NCBI GenBank assembly: GCA_946497145.1
Contig: CAMMJA010000009.1
Coordinates: forward strand, 1-35,542
Source of the DNA: an uncultured Mycoplasmatota bacterium
GTDB lineage: Bacteria; Bacillota_I; Bacilli_A; RF39; UBA660
Direction of reading: 5' to 3'
Length of the DNA: 35,542 bases
A program made the position numbers and the translations under genes. Under the pieces are notes generated by a model. That model saw only the letters and a program-made list of their open reading frames with translations, did not search any database and was not told where the DNA came from. Position 1 is the stretch's first letter; every line of letters starts with the position of its first letter. Below are positions 26,994-35,447 of this stretch, one piece after another.

Positions 26994-29900
26994 ATGAAGA
27001 AAATCAAAATATGGTGTTGTAGTTTCTTTTTTGGTTTTGTTTGTTTTTTTCTAGCGCAAGATGTTTATGCGATGAAGCCGGTAGAATTTAAGGATCGTGT
27101 AGTTTGTGGCGATCAATATGAGTTGGCTATCGCACTAGATGATGGGAATTTGGAGCATGTGGCTTGTTATGCTGACTATTATGCGGCCAAAAGTGCCATG
27201 GATAGTCATAGTAACGATAATGTTGTCATTTTGGCTAGAGCGTACAATAAGGTGTATGGGGAAACGAGAACAGAAATTGCCGATGCCAAGTATGCTTTGT
27301 TAGATCTATCGGTCAATACACAAAAGCCGTACTCTCATTTTTTCCCTGATGCAGGAGACGATACGACTAAAGATAACTATATGGATACAGGAACGTTGTA
27401 TCGTTCGGTAGATGGTGCTTATTTGTCTGTTAACTGGCCGAATCGAGTTGCTCATGTTAAAATTGCGGGTTATGATGGTTGGGTTAACTTTATTAGTTCT
27501 TGGACAAATTGGTTAACCAATGATTATCAAATTGTACCTCTTGCTTGGGTAAAATCAAGTAATTATTATGTTGTAACCGATAGTGCCATCCATCATTATT
27601 TAATTAACAATATTTATGAAGAAATGGCCAATCCTTATTACATTAACCTGGGACCAAAACCAGAAATGTTAGATGCTGGTACCTATTATAGTTACGATGG
27701 AAAATATTTTTATCGCGATCGTAAGTCGATGCTTCAAGATTATAAAGAAGGGGTCCACACTCGAGCGGTAAACAGTAGTAAACCATACTACAATTACTAT
27801 ATGTATTTACCACAACATTCAAGGACGACGTATTCAAGTGCTGATATCGATCAATATATTCGTAACCAATTAGGATATCAAGCAACCGTATTTGATGAAT
27901 ATGACTTTATTTCGAGCAATCGATATCTTTCAAAACTTTATGGACAAGGAAGTTTCTTTTACAATGCGCAGCAAACGTATGGTGTCAATGCGATTGTCAT
28001 GTTGGGCATTACAAGAAATGAGTCAGCAAATGGTCGTAGTCGAATTGCCATCGATAAGAACAACGGTTTTGGAGACGGCGCAGTAGATAGTAGTGCTTAT
28101 CAATCTGCTAAGACGTATGCTTCTTTTGCAAATACGATTTATGCTTATTCCCATAATTTGTTTACATATGGATATTCCAATCCTTATGATTGGCGCTACC
28201 ACGGTAGTATATTAGGAAACAAAGGGGTTGGGATGAACGTCCAATATGCTTCTGATCCTTATTGGAGTGAAAAGGCCGTAAGTTATTACAATCAGTTTGA
28301 TTATGCTAGAAGTGATTATAACTTTTATCAATTGGGAGTTACCAATCAAGATGTAGTTTATGCTTATGCCAGTGCTAGTTATGGTTCCAAAAAAGTGTAT
28401 TCTTATGATAAAAAAGATTATTCGATGATTTTGGTAGACCAAATTGACAACAGTGAAGGTAGTTGGTATAAGGTTGTCAGTGATTTGAATATCGATGCAA
28501 ATAAAAATCAAATTACCGAAGGTCCGTACGATTGGGAAAATAGTTATGTTTATGTGCCGGTTTCTATGGTAAATAAAATTAACGAAGGTAAAAATGGTAT
28601 GATCAGTCCTGAAGAAGTTTACCATTATGGAGATTATGATTATACTTACGAAGTGTATGCAAGTAGTAGTGTGCTTCATCAAAGTGATACAACTACTACT
28701 CCTAAGGTAGCAAAACTAACGAGCGATGTAACATTCTATTATGATGCAGCGCTTACGATGCCTGTGGAATCAAAAACGTTTACACCAAACGGAAACGTTC
28801 GCGTGACGGGGGCTAAAGCAAATACTTACGTGATGGTTTATGCCGTTGCCAAAGATGCTAGTGGTACGCCGGTTGCTTATTTGGTTACTTCCGATTACCG
28901 TTATAATCAGCAAGATTGGATTCCGGCAGGGCATATGGAGTTTGTAGGGCTTAGTTATGGAAAAGAAAACGTCGATAATGGAGCACACTATGCGTGGGTC
29001 AATTCGACACCAACCGATACGAAAGAAACTGTGATCAGTGGTTTCTACAATCGTACGTATTTCCCAATTTTAGGAGAAGTCGAAGCAAATGGAATCAAGT
29101 GGTACAAAGTTCCTGCTGATATGAATGGAACGATCGGTTATGTTATGGCAAATGATCTACGGGCTAATGTTACGTATTATCAAGGTGAAGTGATCAATAC
29201 TGCACCAGTTATTACAGCAAGTGATAAAACAGTGGTTCAAGGAAATAAGATTGATTTATTAGAAGGGGTAAGTGCTACTGACCAAGAAGATGGAAAAATT
29301 ACCGATATTCAAGTTTCTGGAGAAGTTAATTTTGATGAGCCGGGAGAGTATCTAGTTACTTATACAGTAGTAGATACGTTAGGACTTTCTACTTCTAAGA
29401 CGATTACTGTTACCGTATTAAAAGATGAAGAGCCGGTTATTACGGCCTTCGATATTGAAATGACGCTAGGAGGAAAAAAGCCGGATTTGTTACATAATGT
29501 AACGGCTACGGATAAAGAAGACGGTGATTTATTAGAAATTACGGTGGATGATCATTTGGTAGAGTATGATAAGATAGGCAAATATTCGGTTACTTATACT
29601 GTATCAGATCAGTTTGGTCATGTGGTAACCAAAACCGTAACGTTAACCATTATGGAAAATCAAAAGCCGGTGATTTATGCGACGGACAAAAGTATCGTAG
29701 TGGGTAGTACGTTTGATCCAAAAGAAGGAGTTACAGCGTGGGATCAAGAAGATGGTGATTTAACAGACGATATTCATGTAGTTAAAAATTTAGTAAAAGA
29801 AAATGAGACAGGAACTTACGAAGTGACGTATGAAGTTACAGATACTTATCAGCAAAGAGTAGAAAAAACTATCTTGATCACTGTTGTCGACAAGAGTGAA

Positions 29901-30836
29901 AAAGAAGGAACATTCTATTTAGATTACTTGAAAGAAATTGACGGTAAACTTGCTATAAAAGGTTATCATACCATCAATGGAATCGATAATACATTAGATG
30001 AAAATTTTAAGTACTATTTGGTTTTTGAAGATTTGAACGATGCTTCTAAAAGTTATCAACAACCTCTTAATCGAATTACGGATACAAAAGAGATGACAAG
30101 ACCAGTTTTAATTAATGATGGAAAAGATTATACTTATTCTTGGTTTCAGGGAGAACTTGATTTATCTTCGATTCCACAAGGAGATTATCGGTTATATTTG
30201 GTAACTGAATCTCTTGCTTACTATTCTAAAACGATCGTCAACAATCGTCTTTACAAAGAACAATTTACGACTTATGATAATGAAAAATATGTAATATGTC
30301 GCAATAATTATAGTGGAAAAATTGCTCAAATCGAATTGATGATTCGTGATTCCAAGTTGGGTTCTAAGACGGGTAGTTTTACTTATAATCAGTTTGATCA
30401 ATATCGGACGTTGAAATTTAACGAAGATCATACACTGCAGGTGTTGGGAACCTCTTATTCATATGGTGCTGATATGGGACTCAATGCTACCGTCAATCGT
30501 TATATGATTTTTGAAAACAAAGAAACTTACGAAACGTATCGTAAGAGTTTGGGTAGTATTACTTCTGGAATGTATCCAGTTACTTTGCCGGTTTCTGATC
30601 AATTAGGAAAAGAACGAGCATGGTATCAAGCCAATTTGAACTTGGAAGATATTCCGGTAGGAGAGTATGTGATCTATATTTCCAATGAAACAAATATGCA
30701 AGATATTGGAGAGTTTAGAAAGACGTCTTACGATGATATTTCAAAAGTGACGACGACTGTAAATGGTAAGATATATCGTTTTGTGGTTAATGAAGAAAAA
30801 CGAAATCGTGTAGAACTTGTTGTCGAAAAAAAATAA
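26994..30836 (+). CDS. Secreted multidomain glucosaminidase (peptidoglycan hydrolase)
   Basis: This 1280-residue protein has a signal peptide ending at about residue 26 (QDVYA-MKP) and an N-terminal region of about 250 residues with C38 and C58. A glucosaminidase domain (about 300-470) has catalytic E343 in LGITRNESANGRSRIA, followed by NNGFG. SH3-like segments occupy about 470-720. Three Ig-like DUF5011-type repeats follow (about 736-812, 813-888, 890-970), each with the TDxEDG core. Two copies of a beta-rich module (about 985-1085 and 1147-1280) share Y(L/M)(V/I)FE and WxQ..L(D/N)L..IP.G(D/E)Y. There is no sorting signal or membrane anchor. It should cut GlcNAc-MurNAc bonds in the wall, the repeats acting as stalk or wall-binding parts. 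Confidence 0.88.
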   Translation: MKKIKIWCCSFFFGFVCFFLAQDVYAMKPVEFKDRVVCGDQYELAIALDDGNLEHVACYADYYAAKSAMDSHSNDNVVILARAYNKVYGETRTEIADAKYALLDLSVNTQKPYSHFFPDAGDDTTKDNYMDTGTLYRSVDGAYLSVNWPNRVAHVKIAGYDGWVNFISSWTNWLTNDYQIVPLAWVKSSNYYVVTDSAIHHYLINNIYEEMANPYYINLGPKPEMLDAGTYYSYDGKYFYRDRKSMLQDYKEGVHTRAVNSSKPYYNYYMYLPQHSRTTYSSADIDQYIRNQLGYQATVFDEYDFISSNRYLSKLYGQGSFFYNAQQTYGVNAIVMLGITRNESANGRSRIAIDKNNGFGDGAVDSSAYQSAKTYASFANTIYAYSHNLFTYGYSNPYDWRYHGSILGNKGVGMNVQYASDPYWSEKAVSYYNQFDYARSDYNFYQLGVTNQDVVYAYASASYGSKKVYSYDKKDYSMILVDQIDNSEGSWYKVVSDLNIDANKNQITEGPYDWENSYVYVPVSMVNKINEGKNGMISPEEVYHYGDYDYTYEVYASSSVLHQSDTTTTPKVAKLTSDVTFYYDAALTMPVESKTFTPNGNVRVTGAKANTYVMVYAVAKDASGTPVAYLVTSDYRYNQQDWIPAGHMEFVGLSYGKENVDNGAHYAWVNSTPTDTKETVISGFYNRTYFPILGEVEANGIKWYKVPADMNGTIGYVMANDLRANVTYYQGEVINTAPVITASDKTVVQGNKIDLLEGVSATDQEDGKITDIQVSGEVNFDEPGEYLVTYTVVDTLGLSTSKTITVTVLKDEEPVITAFDIEMTLGGKKPDLLHNVTATDKEDGDLLEITVDDHLVEYDKIGKYSVTYTVSDQFGHVVTKTVTLTIMENQKPVIYATDKSIVVGSTFDPKEGVTAWDQEDGDLTDDIHVVKNLVKENETGTYEVTYEVTDTYQQRVEKTILITVVDKSEKEGTFYLDYLKEIDGKLAIKGYHTINGIDNTLDENFKYYLVFEDLNDASKSYQQPLNRITDTKEMTRPVLINDGKDYTYSWFQGELDLSSIPQGDYRLYLVTESLAYYSKTIVNNRLYKEQFTTYDNEKYVICRNNYSGKIAQIELMIRDSKLGSKTGSFTYNQFDQYRTLKFNEDHTLQVLGTSYSYGADMGLNATVNRYMIFENKETYETYRKSLGSITSGMYPVTLPVSDQLGKERAWYQANLNLEDIPVGEYVIYISNETNMQDIGEFRKTSYDDISKVTTTVNGKIYRFVVNEEKRNRVELVVEKK

Positions 30837-30863
30837 AAGAAGAGTGCACTCTTCTTTTTTTAC
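30835..30863 (+). terminator. Terminator of the glucosaminidase gene
   Basis: A near-perfect 24-bp palindrome (30835-30858) centred on TGCA, followed by T residues, overlapping the stop codon. Confidence 0.88.
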
Positions 30864-30902
30864 TTGAAATATGATAGGATAAAAGAGAAAGTAGGTTAGG
30901 TT

Positions 30903-31397
30903 ATGTTATCTGAAATTCAAATTTCGATTGATCAATTTTCTTCGTTTTTTGATCCACTTAATAAAGATAGGATTTCTAATGAAATTGTCGAGTACATTCA
31001 TCGAGAAATGAAATTGATTCCGATGAAATCAGCAATTGCCATCAAAATATGTGGAAGGTCTTCTTTTTCTTCAAAAGAAAAAGAGCAAATGATCGATGTA
31101 CTTCGCAGCCATTATGGGTTGTTGGTTCAGCATGAATTAAAGTTACATCGTTATCGCAAAATTAAAAAATTGGCTTTGTTGTTGATTGGTGTTTTGTTTA
31201 TTGCGTTTGCAAGGTGGTTTTCTTATTTTGTTTCTAGTGTGATCGAGGAGTTGTTTTTAATTGCGGGTTGGGTTGTGATCTGGGAACTGGTTTATGAGGT
31301 TGTCTTTACTGATAATACGCAAAAAATTCAAGTGTCACAAATGAAAAAGTTGACAGATTGTCAAATTGTTTTTGAACAAGAAAAGGTATCTTTCTGA
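30903..31397 (+). CDS. Two-span membrane protein of unknown function
   Basis: This 164-residue protein starts with a hydrophilic cytoplasmic domain (about 1-90) having helices and a short KSAIAIKICG strand. A pair of membrane spans follows (about 93-112 and 117-136, with WF and WVVIWE aromatic edges), then a cytoplasmic tail. The spacing between the spans is too short for an exterior domain. No family is recognised. It stands alone between the glucosaminidase terminator and the terminator shared with hsp20. Confidence 0.75.
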   Translation: MLSEIQISIDQFSSFFDPLNKDRISNEIVEYIHREMKLIPMKSAIAIKICGRSSFSSKEKEQMIDVLRSHYGLLVQHELKLHRYRKIKKLALLLIGVLFIAFARWFSYFVSSVIEELFLIAGWVVIWELVYEVVFTDNTQKIQVSQMKKLTDCQIVFEQEKVSF

Positions 31398-31408
31398 TAC
31401 CTTTTTTA
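31381..31408. terminator. Bidirectional terminator between the two-span protein and hsp20
   Basis: AAAAGGTATC (31381-31390), loop TTTCT, GATACCTTTT (31396-31405), with A and T runs at the two ends. The plus-strand stop codon (31395-31397) spans the loop edge. Confidence 0.9.
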
Positions 31409-31801
31409 TTCTTCGATAGAGATTACTTTTTTGGCATGTTTTTCGTTTTCTTGTTTTGGAACTGTAATTTCTAGCATACCATTTTTGAATTTTGCTTTGA
31501 TGTCTTCTTCTTGTACATCACCAATATAGAATTGACGTTCATATTTATGGAAGACATGTCTTTCACGACGAACGTATTTCTTGTTGTGTTCATCTTCTTC
31601 ATCTAATTTTTTCTCGGCTGAAATTTTTAAATAGCCGTGATCAAGTTCCATATGGATATCTTCTTTTTTGAAGCCAGGAATGTCCATTTCTAAGACATAC
31701 TGATCATCTTTTTCGTAGATGTCACACTTCATCATCTTGTCCATTTTCTTTGGTTCTAATTCATCGAAAAAATTATCGAAAAATATTCTGCTTGGTAACA
31801 T
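31406..31801 (-). CDS. Small heat-shock protein, Hsp20/alpha-crystallin family
   Basis: This 131-residue ATP-independent chaperone holds unfolding proteins. The alpha-crystallin domain runs from about residue 28 to 120. It contains YVLEMDIPGFKKEDIHMEL, LKISAEKK, the RRER segment with YERQFYIG, and the FKNGMLEITVPK core. The C-terminal I-S-I motif, followed by two Glu, docks oligomers. ATG 31801 lies 8 nt from AAAGGAAG; GTG 31810 is rejected. The promoter is at 31826-31855. No CIRCE or CtsR operator is visible, so heat control, if any, uses another route. Confidence 0.93.
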   Translation of the reverse strand: MLPSRIFFDNFFDELEPKKMDKMMKCDIYEKDDQYVLEMDIPGFKKEDIHMELDHGYLKISAEKKLDEEDEHNKKYVRRERHVFHKYERQFYIGDVQEEDIKAKFKNGMLEITVPKQENEKHAKKVISIEE

Positions 31802-31825
31802 GAAAATCACTTCCTTTCCGATTAT

Positions 31826-31855
31826 GTTTTAACACCACTTTTCTTCTTTTGTCAA
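31826..31855 (-). promoter_or_regulatory. Promoter of hsp20
   Basis: On the minus strand a perfect TTGACA (31850-31855), 18 bp, then TAAAAC (31826-31831) as a weak -10 element. Confidence 0.55.
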
Positions 31856-31916
31856 GATGAAAAATAAAAATTTTAAAGCAATAATATTGTGTGTTGTCAG
31901 GTTGGTTTTTATGCAT

Positions 31917-31944
31917 AAAAATAACAGGAATTCCTGTTATTTTT
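31917..31944 (-). terminator. Terminator of the PASTA-repeat gene
   Basis: AAAAATAACAGG (31917-31928), loop AATT, CCTGTTATTTTT (31933-31944). The stop codon of the minus-strand gene (31937-31939) lies in the stem. Confidence 0.85.
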
Positions 31945-33745
31945 TGATGATGTAGATGGTATATGTATCACAGTAATTGACATATTGTCCATCATATTTT
32001 TCTACTGATTCTTTGGTAAAGTCACCGTTGTTTCCATATCCTGGATCGGTCGCGACAATATTCCATTTGATATCTCCGTATCTATTTTTTAACATATTTA
32101 CCGTATCGTCGTAACTATTTCCAAATTCGAGCCATACTTGAACGGTTTTACTGCGATCGCAACTTGGAGTAGGTGGAGGAGTACTTTCCCCTGAATCCGT
32201 TCCTCCTGTATTGTTTCCACTGCCTGATGAACTTCCTGCTGGTGCTTTTCCATTGCTTAGGGTAATGGATAAGAAGGTATTTTCGGATACCTCGCTTCCT
32301 GCTGCCTTAGATTGTGCAGTAGCAACGTTTTTTTCTACATTGTTGTTGTAACGATAAATAAAGGAACAAGATAGATTTAATTCGTTACATTGTTGGGTAA
32401 TGTAACTTTTGGTTTTCCCAACGAAGTTTGGAATCGTTGTCTTTTTTCCTTGGGAAATGGTAACGGTGATCGCATCGTTATTTTGAATGGTATCTCCTTT
32501 TTGATGAGACCATTTGATGATTTCTCCTTGCGCAACACTATCACTGAATTCGTATACTTCATTGTATTTGATTCCGTATTGATCAGCCCATGTCTTAAAT
32601 TCTGCTAAAGAAGAGAAACTTTCCATCGTTAATTTTCCTTTTGAAATAACTACTTTGATTACGGTTCCTTCTTCGATTACATCACCTTCTTGATAGTTAA
32701 CTTCAATTGGCATGTTCATTTGGATCGATTCATCATAACGATCTGATAATTCGATTTTTAAACGATTTTGGGTGATCCATTCTGTAATTTCCGTCAAAGA
32801 CATTTTCATTAAGTTTGGTACGGTAATTTTACTTCCTTTGGAAACGGTAATTGTCACTTTGTCTTTGGCTGGATCGACTGTTTTATTTTCTTCAATGCTT
32901 TGTTTCATAATGTGATCTCTTTTAATGGTATCGCTGTAGTCAGTTGCTTCTTCGTAGGAAATTGCGTGTTGTTTTAACCAGAATGTGGCTTCAAATTTTG
33001 ATTTGTTGACAAGATCGATCATTTTCGTTGGTTGAATATCATCTTCTGTCCCAATAGAGAAGATTAATTTAATATAATCATTTCGCTTCATCGTACCGGA
33101 ACCCTGTTGTTCAATGACGGTATCTTTGGTTTTATCTGAGATAATAAATTCTACTTCGACATTGGATAGATGATTTTTTTTGATAAATTCTAACACATCT
33201 TCTGCCTTCCATCCAACCATGTTGGGAATGACGACTTCTTTTTCTAGATCTGGGCCATCTGAAACCGTAATGGTCATTTCATCTATTTTTTTAGATAATG
33301 TTCCCGGCTCTACATCTTGACTAATAATATAGTATTCTTCGACATTATCGCTATTTTCAAAAGATTGTTTGATGGTAATTTCGTTTTCCTGAGCCCATTT
33401 TACTGCTTCTACTGATGCTTTTCCTGTAAAATCTTCTACATAACTTTGTTTGGGAAGTTGCAAAATTTCCATGTCGGTCAACAGTTGAAAACCACTGTAA
33501 CCAGTGAGAAGCAAAGCCCCGATGACTGTATAACGCTTTCCTTTTTCGTTGGTTGTCATTCCTGTAAAGAAGAAGAGAATGGAAAAAATAGTGATCAAAC
33601 TTACTCCAATAATCGTCGCCAACTGATTGACTAAATTGCCACTATTTATGACTGTATAGATAAAATACGCAACTGTCGTAATAATTGCAAGTGCTAAAAC
33701 AAACGACACAATTCCTTTTTTGTTTTCTTTTTTATTTTCCTTCAT
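31937..33745 (-). CDS. Membrane protein with six PASTA-like repeats and no kinase
   Basis: This 602-residue protein has three spans near the N-terminus (about 11-32, 38-62 and 69-89). Six tandem exterior repeats of about 65 residues follow, each of PASTA pattern (VPN(F/M)xG..., helix, Y/SD strand, Q...G..., ITVSxGK). Repeats 2, 4 and 6 keep the opening PN; 1, 3 and 5 have drifted. After the sixth come a Ser/Gly/Thr/Pro linker and an unrecognised 75-residue C-terminal domain. Four cysteines, 453/460 in repeat 6 and 529/592 around the last domain, could form two disulfides. PASTA arrays normally belong to PknB/StkP kinases or PBPs; here neither is present. It may be a wall sensor or anchor. ATG 33745 follows AAGGTGG; a TATAAT is at 33778-33783 (minus). 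Confidence 0.85.
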   Translation of the reverse strand: MKENKKENKKGIVSFVLALAIITTVAYFIYTVINSGNLVNQLATIIGVSLITIFSILFFFTGMTTNEKGKRYTVIGALLLTGYSGFQLLTDMEILQLPKQSYVEDFTGKASVEAVKWAQENEITIKQSFENSDNVEEYYIISQDVEPGTLSKKIDEMTITVSDGPDLEKEVVIPNMVGWKAEDVLEFIKKNHLSNVEVEFIISDKTKDTVIEQQGSGTMKRNDYIKLIFSIGTEDDIQPTKMIDLVNKSKFEATFWLKQHAISYEEATDYSDTIKRDHIMKQSIEENKTVDPAKDKVTITVSKGSKITVPNLMKMSLTEITEWITQNRLKIELSDRYDESIQMNMPIEVNYQEGDVIEEGTVIKVVISKGKLTMESFSSLAEFKTWADQYGIKYNEVYEFSDSVAQGEIIKWSHQKGDTIQNNDAITVTISQGKKTTIPNFVGKTKSYITQQCNELNLSCSFIYRYNNNVEKNVATAQSKAAGSEVSENTFLSITLSNGKAPAGSSSGSGNNTGGTDSGESTPPPTPSCDRSKTVQVWLEFGNSYDDTVNMLKNRYGDIKWNIVATDPGYGNNGDFTKESVEKYDGQYVNYCDTYTIYIIKK

Positions 33746-33912
33746 TACATCTACCACCTTATTTTCATTCTATCCTTATTATATAATAAATTTATCAAAA
33801 TAGAAATAGATAATTACGATACTTGTAAAGATTGACAAAGTAAAAAATATTTTTCTTCGTGGCTTTGTAACCGAAGAATCACGATGAAAATGATCACATT
33901 TTTTCTTTTCGA

Positions 33913-33934
33913 AACATTTGAGAAATGTTATAAT
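33913..33934 (+). promoter_or_regulatory. Inverted repeat abutting a -10 element (polymerase-like gene)
   Basis: AACATTT-GAG-AAATGTT (33913-33929) is a perfect 7-bp inverted repeat sharing its last base with TATAAT (33929-33934). The -35 region is poor. A dimeric regulator could bind here, 23 bp upstream of the start codon. Confidence 0.5.
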
Positions 33935-33956
33935 GATTTTAATGATAGAGGTGCTT

Positions 33957-35447
33957 ATGAAAAATCGATTATCGAAAATTACAGAAATTTTTTTCATTAT
34001 TTTTGTTATTTTACTATGTTTGTCACAACTGAAATGGTTTTATCAATCATGGATGACGTTGGTGTTGTTGATTGGTGTGTTTATTTTAACGATTCTATAT
34101 TTTATAAAAGATCAAACAAAAGATAGAAAAAAACATTTAATCTACTTAGGTATTTATGGTTTTTTGGTCATTTTGTATTTAGGAATCTCTCATGTTCATC
34201 ATAGTAAATTTACTTCTTTGGTTCCATCCAACTTTGATTATCATCTTTTTTCTGAACTACTTTATTTTATCAAGATGTCTGTTGTTGTAGTGATGCTGTT
34301 TTTGTTTTCCAAATTGAATATTTCCAAAAAGTATTATCGTCGTGTGATATTTGGAGTATCCTGTTTTATGTCTCTTTCCATTATCATTCCGAATTTGTTA
34401 GGTATTTCTTACGGTAGTTATAGCGATCAAACGATTCGTGGTAATTTTTTTACTTGGTTTACCGATGGATATCAAAAGCATACGTTTTATCATTTGGCTT
34501 CAAAGGGCTTTTTCTATTCTGCTAATCAGGTGAGTGCTATTTTGCTTTTGTTGTTTCCTGTTTTGCTTTATTATTTGATTAAAACTACGAGTTGGAAAAT
34601 ATTTGTCCTTACTTTTTTACAAGTTTGGGCTATGTTTCTATTGGGAACAAGAACGGCTATTTATGGTTCTATTTTAATGTTGGCTGCGATTGTTTTACTA
34701 GGACTATTTTATACTTTTTGGAAAAAGGAAATCAAATTTCAAATGAAGAATTTGATATATTTTAATATTTTAATTTTATTTGTAGGCATTTTGTTTCCAT
34801 TTTCTCCTATTCATAGTAGGAAAGAAGTGCAAGAAAATATTAATCATGAGGGACTTGCCTATGCGCTTGTAGAGCAGACAGATGATCTTTCATCCCAAGA
34901 AATGACACGAGAAGATAAGATAACATATATCGAAGAAAATTACGAAGAAAAACGAATTTTGGAACATTTTATTATCCGTTCCTATCCTTATATTTACGAT
35001 CCTGATTTTTGGTATGAAATTTTACAATTGCCAACAGAACTTAGAACTAATTGGAGATATTTGGAAAAACAAATGTTAGATCGTGTAATAGAAATCAATC
35101 ATAACCCTTACGATAAATGGTTGGGTATTAGTTATACGAGAGTGCAGAATATTTTCAATTTAGAACAAGATTTTTTAGTACAGTATTATTCAGTAGGTAT
35201 TTGTGGTATGATTTTGTTTTTGGCTGGTTATTTTATCATGATAGCAAAAATTAGTTTTGATATTGTCAAGAAAAAATTATCACATTGTTTTTTACCGCTT
35301 TGTTTGTTGTATGCTTCTTGTGTATTTTTGGCGGTATCATATTTTAGTGGGAACTTATTAAACAGTTTGATGGTTACTCCTTATTTATGTTTGATTTTAG
35401 GATATGCCACCAAAGAAGTGAAAGGAGGAATGAAGTATGAAACATAA
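33957..35447 (+). CDS. O-antigen ligase / Wzy-like polysaccharide polymerase family membrane protein
   Basis: This 496-residue protein has about ten hydrophobic spans and one large exterior loop (about residues 285-410, rich in charged residues and Tyr). The segment SANQVSAILLLLFPVLL followed by LLGTRTAIYGSILMLAAIVLLG (about 225-255) matches the O-antigen ligase/Wzy_C core, whose conserved arginine acts on the undecaprenyl-linked donor. In Gram-positives such proteins polymerise or transfer surface polysaccharide units. ATG 33957 follows AGAGGTG; the earlier in-frame ATG 33918 overlaps the promoter. The stop overlaps the next gene by 11 nt. Confidence 0.82.
   Translation: MKNRLSKITEIFFIIFVILLCLSQLKWFYQSWMTLVLLIGVFILTILYFIKDQTKDRKKHLIYLGIYGFLVILYLGISHVHHSKFTSLVPSNFDYHLFSELLYFIKMSVVVVMLFLFSKLNISKKYYRRVIFGVSCFMSLSIIIPNLLGISYGSYSDQTIRGNFFTWFTDGYQKHTFYHLASKGFFYSANQVSAILLLLFPVLLYYLIKTTSWKIFVLTFLQVWAMFLLGTRTAIYGSILMLAAIVLLGLFYTFWKKEIKFQMKNLIYFNILILFVGILFPFSPIHSRKEVQENINHEGLAYALVEQTDDLSSQEMTREDKITYIEENYEEKRILEHFIIRSYPYIYDPDFWYEILQLPTELRTNWRYLEKQMLDRVIEINHNPYDKWLGISYTRVQNIFNLEQDFLVQYYSVGICGMILFLAGYFIMIAKISFDIVKKKLSHCFLPLCLLYASCVFLAVSYFSGNLLNSLMVTPYLCLILGYATKEVKGGMKYET

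Noticed and set aside
29190-29910. DNA tandem repeat in the glucosaminidase gene
   Set aside because: The three DUF5011-type repeats are similar as protein but too diverged in DNA to be a nucleotide repeat; no CRISPR, IS element or att site was seen in the window.
31802-31936. CIRCE or CtsR heat-shock operator before hsp20
   Set aside because: Neither TTAGCACTC-N9-GAGTGCTAA nor the GGTCAAA repeats are present.
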